DNA of 64,000 nucleotides from Haemonchus contortus (taxonomy: Eukaryota; Nematoda; Chromadorea; Rhabditida; Trichostrongylidae): assembly GCA_000469685.2 (NCBI GenBank), contig LS997564.1, positions 2,756,940 through 2,820,939 of the forward strand. Reading direction: 5' to 3'. Positions 48,601-56,094 of this stretch are shown here, in pieces; the first letter of the stretch is position 1; each line of letters opens with the position of its first letter. The notes below the pieces were generated by a model. It saw nothing but the letters and a program-made list of their open reading frames with translations, searched no databases and had not been told where the DNA came from. The position numbers and the translations under genes were made by a program.

Positions 48601-50406
48601 TTAATCGGTGAGTTCCCTTCCTCTTTCAATGAAAATCGGCTTCTCTACAATCCAGCTCAGCGTTCCCCGAACCGGATTAAGCGGCGTTTTATGGAAAGTG
48701 GCCCCGTCGTCGCTCCATTTATATCCGAATTCAAAGTAACGACATTAAGGAGAGACGTTCAAGGGTACGGAAGGAATAGATCGCTTAAAAAGTTTCTCAC
48801 GGAGGACTATCAGGTCGTAGTTCGAGGGAAACCTTTAATTATCGGAGTCCTACCCTCAAAAACCCACGACCACAGCACCTATCACGGATTACACTGTACT
48901 TTTGATCCCAACGGCGAAAAGAAAACGATTACCGGAAAAACTCAGGGCTCATCATTTTACCGTTACTGGAAACACCATTTTTCAGGTGAATAGAAGGTGT
49001 TCGAAGTTTTCAAACTATTTCTTTTCATTGCTAATTACACTCTGTCAACATTTCCATATGGGCGGTTTCCTTCATTCCCTACATGGTGGTGAAAAACGAC
49101 CCAAGAAACCCGCTAGCAAAGCTAAATTTCCTTTCAGATTCCTGATACGTGCACATCTGCTGATGGGAACGATGGAGTCATATTTCTGACTCATTAGCGA
49201 TCATTCCGGGATTTTATGGGCTACGAAGAGTGCACTTCTGCAGCTATTTCCACTTTCTTGCAAAAACTTAATAGACGTTTACGTCTGAGGGTAGAGACGT
49301 AACGATGGTTCGGGTGGCTCCGGAAATCATTCACGTAATAGCCATCAAGTTCCTCGAACAGAGATCCAACCCTCTTAGTACTGAAGGAATAGCTAGAAGT
49401 GCGAAAGCCATGAATCATTCACAGTTTGCACAAGAGAGGCCTTACTTAGCCAAAGCTTAGGAATTTCCATGGCTAGCCTCTGCTTTCAAGAAATCGCTTC
49501 TCAGAAGGCTTCTACAAGATAAGCGACTTATCTGGTGCTCAGAGAGCTTTTTTACCCCAGTCAAGGCTCCTTCAAGAAAAAGTTTCTTCAAATTTTCTGG
49601 AAATGAATATGTACTAGTAGTACATGGAAAGATTCCTGCTCAAAAGCATTCATGTGAAAAGATTTTTCTTTTCTCAGAAACTTTCTAGAGAATGAACTGC
49701 ACGTTTCTCGAATAAGAGTATTCTTGCGTGAAGATTCCCCCAGAAAATCCTTTCTCAGGGACTGGAAAGTGAGCGGCACATTTTTATACAAAAGAATCCG
49801 TGCGTAAAGTTACTGCAATTCTAATTAGTATTGAGACAATCACAAAAAAAAATTGCAGCGAGAGCTTGAGGATTATTTCTCAGTTGTCTGCTTCAGATAT
49901 CCCTAACGCTAGACCTCATACTCATAGCAAAAGCTCGTTATCTTTTTCTACCGCTGATTTTACTGGAGATTCCTGATACTGAACTTCGAGAAAATCATTT
50001 GAATACACGATGGTGTCAAAGGAAGAAATCGATAAAACATCTAGTATCACATTAAAAAAACGCAATCGAAAAAATACAAAAGAATATTACAGCAGTAGAA
50101 ATAAACACTAATTATTCCCTCGTGTAAAACACGATTTGAACGCTTCTCAGCCATTTCTGGAACCAAAGAGGTTCTAGCTCGTAGTTATCCGGAGCTTGGA
50201 TTGTTAACTTTTCAGCGATTTAGCTTTTTTTAGAAATAAAAACGGTAGCTAAACAGGGTTTTTGAGAAACTCGTCTCAATCACAAGACTTAGAAATCGTA
50301 AAAAAAATTCGTTCGTGGAAAAATCCTAGAATGTACCTCTTGCAGTCGAATATGTTACGTGAAAGAGCACAACGAATAATAGGCAGTAACAGAATCGAGT
50401 AGTCAT
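27621..50406 (-). CDS. unc-71: ADAM-family transmembrane protein, UNC-71-like, complete, 22 exons
   Basis: The exons, in coding order, are 50406-50337, 45161-45048, 44977-44838, 44279-44164, 42837-42675, 40500-40411, 40299-40228, 38886-38742, 38665-38559, 33733-33588, 33512-33404, 32955-32791, 32721-32529, 32413-32202, 31968-31861, 31749-31672, 31055-30894, 30430-30273, 29799-29728, 29603-29502, 28211-28018 and 27877-27621. All introns are GT..AG, phases agree at every junction and the sum is 990 codons plus stop. The product is a type I membrane protein with signal peptide, prodomain, metalloprotease-like, disintegrin, Cys-rich, EGF, transmembrane and cytoplasmic regions, the full ADAM order. 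The catalytic motif is degenerate (AESLGHLFGLEHD), which points to UNC-71/ADM-1, the non-catalytic nematode ADAM needed for motor axon guidance and sex myoblast migration. By recall, C. elegans unc-71 (Y37D8A.13) neighbours cox-5A (Y37D8A.14), and a COX5A gene lies 8 kb away here. The ADAM identity is certain; the orthology is inferred. Confidence 0.9.
28212..29501 (-). other. unc-71 intron 20, holds possible diverged MITE sequence
   Basis: This is a 1.3-kb intron. Around 28920-29250 it includes a GC-richer block with a C run near 28973-28982. The block ends in ATCGCGAACTTCGCCTTCAAGG, faintly like a terminus of the TTAAAGGCAC MITE family. No coding exon was found in it. Confidence 0.35.
29881..29971. 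mobile_element. Nested palindrome / hairpin element in unc-71 intron 18
   Basis: Outer arms of 26 bp are perfectly inverted: ATCTTTCATAGTCCACGACC at 29881 onward and its complement ending at 29971. Inside, 29924-29955 is a perfect 32-nt palindrome built from GACCAGTCGCGCGACC and its complement, so the decamer GACCAGTCGC occurs three times in two orientations. It is strikingly GC-rich in an AT-rich intron. It has no coding capacity and is probably a foldback MITE. Confidence 0.75.
30526..30760 (-). mobile_element. Probable LINE 3' end with (AAAT)n tail in unc-71 intron 17
   Basis: On the minus strand the segment ends in GCAC-CAGAA-GTGC (30562-30550), a short stem-loop, followed by an AAAT-type repeat tail (30549-30526). 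The same layout, a short hairpin then a TAAA-type repeat, ends the LINE at 53084-55732. The sequence upstream of the hairpin is AT-rich and not clearly similar to that LINE, so this may be a related family or a 5'-truncated stub. Confidence 0.35.
31672..32955 (-). other. unc-71: unc-71 exons 12-16: disintegrin, Cys-rich and start of EGF
   Basis: Exons 12-13 (32955-32791, 32721-32529) encode the disintegrin domain, residues about 425-520, with ECGNGVVDGSEECDCG and later CDVAETCDG. The integrin-binding loop reads GEICRSARSSCDVAE, without RGD. Exons 13-15 continue into the ADAM Cys-rich domain: GQCWRGNC, then EIWGDSARVAEQECF, then YRSCQQEHIRCGTLQC and DGSSCGPGRLC. Exon 16 begins an EGF-like repeat (CPSNNHALQCSGHGDCT) completed in exon 17 (CVCFAGWTGTACD). 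All the cysteines expected for these folds appear to be present, so this adhesive part looks functional. Confidence 0.88.
34361..34594. mobile_element. 234-bp MITE, nearly all inverted repeat
   Basis: The left arm begins ACATTCACCCAGGACTGGAT and the right arm is its near-complement, ending in CAGTTCTGGGTGAATGT. Pairing continues through GGACGCGGCAAATSGCGCGG and TTCGTGGCG. A second inner inverted pair (AGTAGATTGGT at about 34456-34466 and ACCAATCTACT) forms the centre. The arms differ by scattered substitutions. It lies in unc-71 intron 9. The superfamily is not assigned. Confidence 0.8.
35565..35633 (+). repeat. tRNA-like segment, probable tRNA-derived SINE head or tRNA pseudogene
   Basis: The 69-nt segment contains a perfect T arm with B box, ACGGG-TTCGAAT-CCCGT, and ends CCAAGGC. 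That end pairs in five of seven positions with the starting GCCTCCG as an acceptor stem. The D arm and A box are poorly formed and no clear anticodon loop can be drawn. I therefore do not call a functional tRNA gene. It is more likely a Pol III-derived repeat; the unrelated sequence that follows (to about 35740) could be the SINE body. Confidence 0.45.
37905..38130 (-). mobile_element. tRNA-derived SINE, copy 1
   Basis: This matches 55865-56094 over its length in the same (minus) orientation. Shared blocks include GATCGGGGATCCGAACC-like B-box sequence, ACAAGTCAGT.CTTTTACC, CAATGACT and GAATCGTAGTG.CGT. The B box is present as GGTTCGGATCC. The A-box end (around 38104-38130) has decayed compared with the other copy. 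It lies in unc-71 intron 9. Confidence 0.7.
40501..42674 (-). other. unc-71 intron 5, 2.2 kb
   Basis: No exon is required here. Around 41470-41560 the minus strand has a GGATAGAGCAGTGGATTTGC stretch resembling a Pol III A box. Around 42035-42085 there is a piece like the SINE body (CCTTCCATCTCTCCTGGG). These may be scraps of SINEs related to the copies at 37905 and 55865, but the evidence is weak. Confidence 0.35.
45162..50336 (-). other. unc-71 intron 1, 5.2 kb
   Basis: This is the longest intron of the gene, AT-rich, and it separates the signal-peptide exon from the prodomain. Opposite to unc-71 it carries the 211-codon open frame at 48358-48993 (separate entry). No clear transposon is recognised. 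Long first introns often hold enhancers, but I see no specific site. Confidence 0.6.
48358..48993 (+). CDS. Unrecognised 211-codon ORF inside unc-71 intron 1, opposite strand
   Basis: This open frame of 211 codons is the longest in the window outside the LINE, and it lies in AT-rich intron sequence where chance frames of that length should be rare. The product is basic and hydrophilic, with no signal peptide or membrane segment. Recognisable stretches such as RNRSLKKFLTEDYQ and KTHDHSTYHGLHCTF did not match a family I know. Its edges look like splice sites: TTTCAG ends at 48368 just after the ATG, and CAGGTGAAT lies just before the stop at 48991-48993. It may thus be an internal exon of a nested gene or an old element's coding piece. 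A chance frame is still possible. Confidence 0.3.
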   Translation: MSFQKFPSSKNVGKVLSLWQAEPRTIPTLQQFLCTLVSSVLTQGNHFCQKGKIHERDIDHKPLIFLAAPKIPNKSFDIPRCLIGEFPSSFNENRLLYNPAQRSPNRIKRRFMESGPVVAPFISEFKVTTLRRDVQGYGRNRSLKKFLTEDYQVVVRGKPLIIGVLPSKTHDHSTYHGLHCTFDPNGEKKTITGKTQGSSFYRYWKHHFSGE

Positions 50407-52445
50407 AATAGTAACCGTACTGGCATCTAAAAATATCTCTACAATGGCTTCACCACCTGATAATAATACGCTCGGAAAATATAATTGCTCAGCCACTAAC
50501 AGCGAAATACATCTGCTAGAAGACTGAACTCGTAAGAAAAAACAACGAAATGACATCTGGACGAACAGGGTATGAGAAAATCGACGAACGAAAGACACAA
50601 GAAGGGATGGACAGGGCCCGATGAGATGGGAACCGTTGATTCTTTTATGTTCAAAGACGAAAAAGGAAGTTTGAAATTAAAGGGGAGATGAAAAAAATGT
50701 CAGAAGTAAATTTCGGATGAGCTTCGAAAGCATCAGCATTCCAAGAAAAACGAACTTTTGACCCAAACAAAAATATCTCTTCTAAGAAAGGTGTTTCAAC
50801 TTCATTCCGTGGTTCTACTTTCTCGAAAACTTGACCAAAAAAAAAGAAAAGATAAAGAGAACCGAAAGAAAAAAAGAGTCAAAGAGGTAAACGAAGAATC
50901 ACCGGCTTTGAAAAACGAATTTTGATCAATTTTTCGAAATACCACTACCCAATTTCCAGGGATCCTAGTAATGAAATAGGAAAATCTAGTTAACCAGTAA
51001 ATGGACAGCAAAATGACTTCTTAATCGTATAAATCCCAATTGTATCAGCTTTATTGCGGGTTAAAATCGTACTAAAGCCAGTATCCGTTGTACATGGAAA
51101 GAGATAAAGCAGTTATAGCCATTTTGTCCAGAATGGGTCCCATTTGACACCATTAGATTATAGACCATTCAAATATAAAATGAAAATATCAAAATTGGGA
51201 CAGCCACTTTATGGCTTGGGCTATGGAAGTTTGACATTATAAATTAACGAAGCACTACACAAAAAAACCTAAACGGAGGTGCTGTTAGGCGTTATAAGAA
51301 AAATTAGAGGACCTTCAAAGGGAACCAATCAATTAGAACAAATTGCTTAGAAGGGGAGCCTCACAAATTTCTAAACGTAAGTATATAAAACACGAAAGCA
51401 GTAATTTATTCTAAAAGTTTAATCAAAAAGGCAATCGAAATGTACTTTTGTGAGTAGAAAGAGACACTGAGGAAAACGGCCAATTAGTTATATTGGAACG
51501 AAAGAAACTTCAGAGAAAAAAGTGAACGAAGGTGTTATTAATCGTCTCATCACTTGAGAAAGATTTCAAAAAAAAATCGAAAGGCACTTTTTGTGGGAAG
51601 AAAAGACTCTGAAGAGGAAGACGAATCAATTAGAAGGGATTGAGGAGGAAGGAAGCCTGAGCTTAGGTGAATGATGTCAGGCTGGTCAGTCAGCGAAGGC
51701 AGAGGTCATTGAATGCCAGGCCATAATAAACCGTATCGATCGCGGGCATAGACGCCCTGCCCCCTCGGAGGACCTCCTCAACGCTTGCCATTTCAAAATG
51801 TCGTCGTCGTTGCCGTCACCGACAGGGGAGGGGAGGAGGTGGATAGCTGGAAAGGGCGGAGTCAACGATGAGGAGGAGGAGCTCCACGGAGGGAAAGCGG
51901 AAACGAGTACACAATACATGAGTGCCGTTCAAAATGACAAAGATGTGAGTGGCCGATTAGATCGCACTCATAGCCAGTGTCCCTCAACGACCAACATCGA
52001 CAGCAGCCGCCGGCCCATTCCTTGGGGAGTTTCAATCTCGGCTTAACGATCCACGAATGAAAGGACAACGAAATCGGTGACTAATAAGTATGAGAATTGC
52101 AAAAGAAATGCTTTCTTCACTTGAAGGGTATTAGAGGAAGTACTCAATACTCATGAAAGGATCCCGAGGAATGTCAAGTGGAGGGCGCATGAAAAACCTC
52201 CCAGGCCGACAGAGCCTAGTTATTTTCATTTTCTATTAAAAGAATGGTACTCGTGGGAGACGGTGTGTCTTTTTGGTATAAACTGTGAATGTCCCTTTCC
52301 CCAGCTACTAATCGGAACAATGTTTATCTTATTTCACCTGATACTTTCGAAAAAAAAAGGTAAGCACTACGACTGGATTACTGGCTGCCCACATAAATTG
52401 TTCCCGAATTCAAAGATAAACAAAATGAGTAAAAAGAGTAAAGCA
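50407..52445. other. Upstream region of unc-71
   Basis: This region is mostly AT-rich. A distinct GC-rich island with TCGTCGTCGTTGCCGTCACC and purine-rich GGGGAGGGGAGGAGG lies at about 51690-52050, roughly 1.3-1.6 kb upstream of the unc-71 start codon. It could be promoter or upstream-exon sequence, but no transcription signal is specific enough to call. No gene is recognised. Confidence 0.35.
50427..50435 (-). promoter_or_regulatory. Putative trans-splice acceptor of unc-71
   Basis: On the minus strand ATATTTTTAG precedes the start codon by 20 nt. It resembles the nematode TTTTCAG acceptor consensus (here TTTTTAG), and no cis donor is needed upstream. It is a plausible site for spliced-leader addition. 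Confidence 0.4.
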
Positions 52446-52479
52446 AGAAAGAAAAAGAAAGAAAGAAAGAAAGAAAGAG

Positions 52480-52574
<95 letters not shown>

Positions 52575-52577
52575 AAA
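52446..52577 (+). repeat. (GAAA)n microsatellite, about 130 bp
   Basis: This is a nearly perfect run of GAAA units with two or three single-base breaks near its left end. Open frames across it (KERKKE repeats on one strand, FLSFFLS on the other) are artefacts of the repeat. Confidence 0.97.
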
Positions 52578-53083
52578 ACAAAAGATCCAGTGCCTATTCA
52601 ATTCTCGACTATGCACCATACATATGACCGAAATTGAGGGTCATTGAGGTAATTGAATCTACGGTGTAAAGACAACACCTGCTAGGAGTTTCATTATTTA
52701 AAATGAGCCTGTTGAACTATGAGGAAAAAAGGTCCGATGGTGCTTAAGCGATCAGTATAGGAAAGAATTGATGGTGGTCATCTCGAGTTTTCAATATTGC
52801 AACAACTGTTGTTAAGTACATCTACCTCCTTCGCATTTACTTTTAAAGCTGAACGTTGCACCTCAACTTTGACAACATTCTGCAACCAAAGATGCACCGT
52901 AAGTAAAAAGAAAGAAAAACTGCAATAATGAGATGTGAGAGCTACAATCAAAAAAGAAGTCAAAGGAGATATTTCGGTGCCAGCAAGCCTCCAAAAGGGA
53001 TGACAGGGGATAGAAAACACGATGAGATCTGAAGTTCTCTTGCTGGATATGCATATATAAGGATAATCTGAAAAGGTCAGGCA
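52578..53083. other. Spacer between microsatellite and LINE, nothing recognised
   Basis: No coding or repeat signal is visible. The 5' truncation point of the LINE should lie near 53084-53110. Confidence 0.5.
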
Positions 53084-55576
53084 GTGAAAAGCAGTTCCAA
53101 TTCATCAGCGCTGTGTGAGGGTCGAATACTGTATACTAAAATCTACCCCCGGACCAACTCATACAGCGACCAACTTCTTAAAGCACTCAGTGATTTGAGC
53201 TCTCAGCACAAAACCTGTATTATCGCTGGAGATTTTAACTTATCGCAAATCACTTGGAGACCCGTAATTAAGAGTAATGATGCTTTAGGAACTAAATTTA
53301 TTGATTACTTTGCCACTCACGGCTTCGTTCAGTGCGTCCCTTTTCCCACTAGGAATAAGGCATACCTCGATCTGTTGTTATGCAATCGCCAGGATCTAGT
53401 TGTTTCAACCCTCAAGCAGCCTCCAATTGGTGGCAGTGATCACGCCGTAATAAAATTTTCTTTATCCTTATCCAAACGGTCCCCGGTTGAAAGATGGTGC
53501 AGGGATTATTCCCGCGCTGATTTCAGTGCTTTCCGTAAATACCTAAGTGATGTTGACTGGTTTGGTTCTTTTAACACAGTGGATAATGTCGATAGTAAGT
53601 ATGAGATATTTTTAGCAGTCTTGCATCATGCCATGGACCTTTTCATTCCTTATAGAAAACACTCTCGTCAGGTGTCCAAACTTCCTCGATACCTTTCTTC
53701 TATGTCTAAAAGAAGGGATCGTCTCTGGAATTCAGCTATTGATTCTCAGTCATCATCGGATTGGCAAATCTATCAGTCATTCGATAAAAGGTTTACAAAA
53801 AAGCTTAATAAGTATTACACCTATGTTGAGAAGAAACTATTATCTAAAGGTGGCGCAAAAGCTTTTTATTCAATTCTCAATTCAAGACTCTCTAGCCAAC
53901 CTTGTGTTGCTACTTTATCAGATAATTCTAGAAGAGCTATAACTAATCAAAGTAAATCTGAATTATTAGCTGATTCCTTTGTGAAGACTTTTGTTTTTCC
54001 TCACGCTGCAACATTAACTTTACCGAATTCGGATATAGTACCCGCCGATCAAGCCCCTTGGTTTTATAAAGAAGATATAGCAGGCATGTTGCTTGACTGG
54101 TCATCGTCTGCTGCTACAAACCCAGACGATCTCCCTTATCTGGTTGTGAAGCATTGTATCCATGAACTAGTTGGCCTCCTCGAGTTTCTTTTTAATCTGA
54201 GTCTAATGAGATCTGAAATTCCTGCTAGGTGGAAGCATGCCATAGTTGTTCCTCTTCTTAAGAAAGAGCCATGTTCAAACCCTGATAATTACAGACCCAT
54301 AAGTCTGACTTCATTATTTGCTAGGGTATTTGAAAAGCTTCTTAAGAAATACCTACTCTCTCATCTGGAAAAATATGACATCATTCCTACTTGTTTACAT
54401 GGTTTCTGCAAGGGAAGGTCAATTGAAACGTCACTGCTTGATTGCTTCAGTGACTGGACTACATCTTTTGATCGTGGTAGAAATGTGGATGTTGTGTATT
54501 TTGACTTTCAAAAAGCATTTGATAAAGTACATCATGGCTTATTGTTCCAAAAAATGGAACACTATGGCTTCCACCCTCTCGTCATAAGTTGGATTAAAGA
54601 ATTTTTACGAAACAGAACGTTTCAGGTCTTGGTTAAAGATTCTTTGTCATCGGTTCGTACGATCACATCTGGTGTTCCCCAGGGGGGTGTCTTATCGCCA
54701 GTCCTATTTAACATTTATACTTCCGACTTTCCACGTATCTTCAAAGATCTAGGTATTACGTGCAATCTCTATGCAGATGATATTAAAATCTATAAAGAGA
54801 CTTGTGAAGATGGTGCCGATACTCATCTTCAAATGGCTATAGACAAAGTTTATGAATGGTCAAAATCCAATCAGCTGCCTCTTTCTTCTGAAAAGACCCA
54901 AATTATGTGCATAGGCAAGCATCCTCGCAATCCGCTGTACCGTTTGGGAACTACTGACATAAAGGTTGTTTCTGAAGTTCGTGACCTTGGTTTCCTGTAT
55001 GACAGAACCCTTTGTTTTTCCAATCATTATAAATCGCTTGTGGTTAAAGCTCTTCGCAGAACATTCAATGTTTTTAGAGTACTTCGTACATCTGATTCCT
55101 CTACTCTGCTTAGGGCTTTCAAGGTTTATGTTCGCCCAATTCTTGAGTGCGGGACTACTGTCTTTGCACCATATAAAAAGAAAGATATTTATTCCCTTGA
55201 AGGGGTTCAAAACAACTTTACTCGCAAGGTAATGCTCCGCTGTCTGCGTGCAAAGTATTCTGACATTCCACCTGGTCTTGAACGAAATAAACTTTTCCGG
55301 TTGAAATCTCTTGAGTGGAGGCGAAAGAAATTTGATCTCCTCATGGCGTATAAAATTCTAAATGGTCTGACTAAAATGGACGCCTCTAAGTTTTTCGTGA
55401 TTGTTCACTCCAATACGAGAGGCACTTCGGCTAAAATTTCTACTGCTACAGCTAGGTCTCAGGTTAGGTCACAATTTTTCAGTAATAGAATTTGCACTCC
55501 TTTCAATACTCTTCTGCGTAGCAATCTTCCTGGAGACTATATTATGTTCAAAAGAGCACTGGACAAGTACATTTGA
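53084..55576 (+). CDS. LINE ORF2 (partial endonuclease plus reverse transcriptase), 830 codons
   Basis: The frame is open from 53084 to the stop at 55574-55576. Residues about 48-53 are GDFNLS and about 117-121 are GGSDH, the catalytic Asp/Asn and His regions of an APE endonuclease. The N-terminal half of that domain is absent. The reverse transcriptase runs from about residue 390 to 640: NYRPISLTS near 402, YFDFQKAFDKVHH near 472-484, GVPQGGVLSPVLFN near 531, and the polymerase core YADD at 563-566. After that come GFLYDRTL and a C-terminal segment with LEWRRKKFDLLMAYKI, common to this group. The ATG used here may be fortuitous, since the native start lay in the lost 5' part. No frameshift or stop is present, unlike the RTE copies. 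It is not a host gene. Confidence 0.9.
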   Translation: MKSSSNSSALCEGRILYTKIYPRTNSYSDQLLKALSDLSSQHKTCIIAGDFNLSQITWRPVIKSNDALGTKFIDYFATHGFVQCVPFPTRNKAYLDLLLCNRQDLVVSTLKQPPIGGSDHAVIKFSLSLSKRSPVERWCRDYSRADFSAFRKYLSDVDWFGSFNTVDNVDSKYEIFLAVLHHAMDLFIPYRKHSRQVSKLPRYLSSMSKRRDRLWNSAIDSQSSSDWQIYQSFDKRFTKKLNKYYTYVEKKLLSKGGAKAFYSILNSRLSSQPCVATLSDNSRRAITNQSKSELLADSFVKTFVFPHAATLTLPNSDIVPADQAPWFYKEDIAGMLLDWSSSAATNPDDLPYLVVKHCIHELVGLLEFLFNLSLMRSEIPARWKHAIVVPLLKKEPCSNPDNYRPISLTSLFARVFEKLLKKYLLSHLEKYDIIPTCLHGFCKGRSIETSLLDCFSDWTTSFDRGRNVDVVYFDFQKAFDKVHHGLLFQKMEHYGFHPLVISWIKEFLRNRTFQVLVKDSLSSVRTITSGVPQGGVLSPVLFNIYTSDFPRIFKDLGITCNLYADDIKIYKETCEDGADTHLQMAIDKVYEWSKSNQLPLSSEKTQIMCIGKHPRNPLYRLGTTDIKVVSEVRDLGFLYDRTLCFSNHYKSLVVKALRRTFNVFRVLRTSDSSTLLRAFKVYVRPILECGTTVFAPYKKKDIYSLEGVQNNFTRKVMLRCLRAKYSDIPPGLERNKLFRLKSLEWRRKKFDLLMAYKILNGLTKMDASKFFVIVHSNTRGTSAKISTATARSQVRSQFFSNRICTPFNTLLRSNLPGDYIMFKRALDKYI

Positions 55577-55732
55577 TCTGGCTCTGCTCCCAGTTATTTT
55601 TACTTTACTTTGTCTATTTTGTTCTACACACTTGTGTTGTTGATGTATACCTTGTTAATGTTGTTACTTACTACTTGACTGTTGTTCCACATGCCGAATG
55701 GCATGTCCGTTAATAAATAAATAAATAAATAA
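53084..55732 (+). mobile_element. CR1/Jockey-type LINE, 5'-truncated, ORF otherwise open
   Basis: The element covers the second half of an APE endonuclease, a full reverse transcriptase and the C-terminal region. It has a short 3' UTR ending in a perfect stem-loop, CATGCC-GAAT-GGCATG (55690-55705), followed by a TAAA-type repeat tail (55711-55732). The polymerase sequences (GVPQGGVLSP, YADDI) separate it from the RTE elements in the window (GVRQGD, FADDI). Repeat tails of this type rather than poly-A are known in CR1-like elements. I did not find a target-site duplication. The unbroken frame suggests a fairly recent insertion, dead on arrival because its 5' end is missing. Confidence 0.9.
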
Positions 55733-55864
55733 CTCAACCCTTTCATTACTCGATGTTCTTCGAAATAATACCCGCTCAAAGGGTATTTAAGAAGAATAAA
55801 GTCTTGGCGTTAAACAACGGAATTAATCAGTTCCAGTTTTAGGGTGCGCCCCACATTCGAGATC

Positions 55865-56094
55865 CATTCAGAATCGTAGTGACGTTTGAATGCTTTTGCG
55901 GCCTATACAATGACTTGCGATGGCCAGCCGATGAACAAGTCAGTGCATTTATCCTTGCAAACAGTTCTGGTACCAATTACCAACCCCGAAGAGATGGAAT
56001 ACTTGGCTGGTCAGAGCGAGAACCGATCCGGGATTCGAACCTGTGAACCTGTGACTATGCGTGTGTGATGGTGCGCCACTTGGCTATAGCCCTG
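55865..56094 (-). mobile_element. tRNA-derived SINE, copy 2, with A and B boxes
   Basis: Read on the minus strand it starts GGGCTATAGCCAAGTGGCGC (A box TAGCCAAGTGG, about 56077-56088). After some 40 nt it has GGTTCGAATCCC (B box, about 56030-56041), the internal RNA polymerase III promoter of a tRNA-Ser/Leu-like head. A body of about 160 bp follows that is shared with the copy at 37905-38130. No clear poly-A or repeat tail was identified. It is located just downstream of the LINE. Confidence 0.8.

Larger units (their letters stand above)
40411..50406 (-). other. unc-71: unc-71 exons 1-6: signal peptide, prodomain, furin-like site
   Basis: Exon 1 (50406-50337) encodes 23 residues, starting MTTR followed by a hydrophobic core, a clear signal peptide. 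Exons 2-5 give the prodomain. Family landmarks are DYEVVHPFQIR near residue 45, NCYYQGTVAGDPSSFVALS near 125-145, and NGLRGIIAFSNGSTYGVWP near 147-165. The cysteine switch is KCG near residue 187, which in active ADAMs holds the zinc in the zymogen. Exon 6 starts with a basic RRHSR (about 208-212), a probable furin-type cleavage point, followed by KYIELALVGDHEY, the usual start of the metalloprotease domain. The first intron is 5.2 kb, much longer than most others. Confidence 0.88.

Noticed and set aside
52263..52637. 124-codon frame with a long KERKKE repeat
   Set aside because: It is a translation of the (GAAA)n microsatellite, and the reverse strand gives an equally long FLSFFLS frame.
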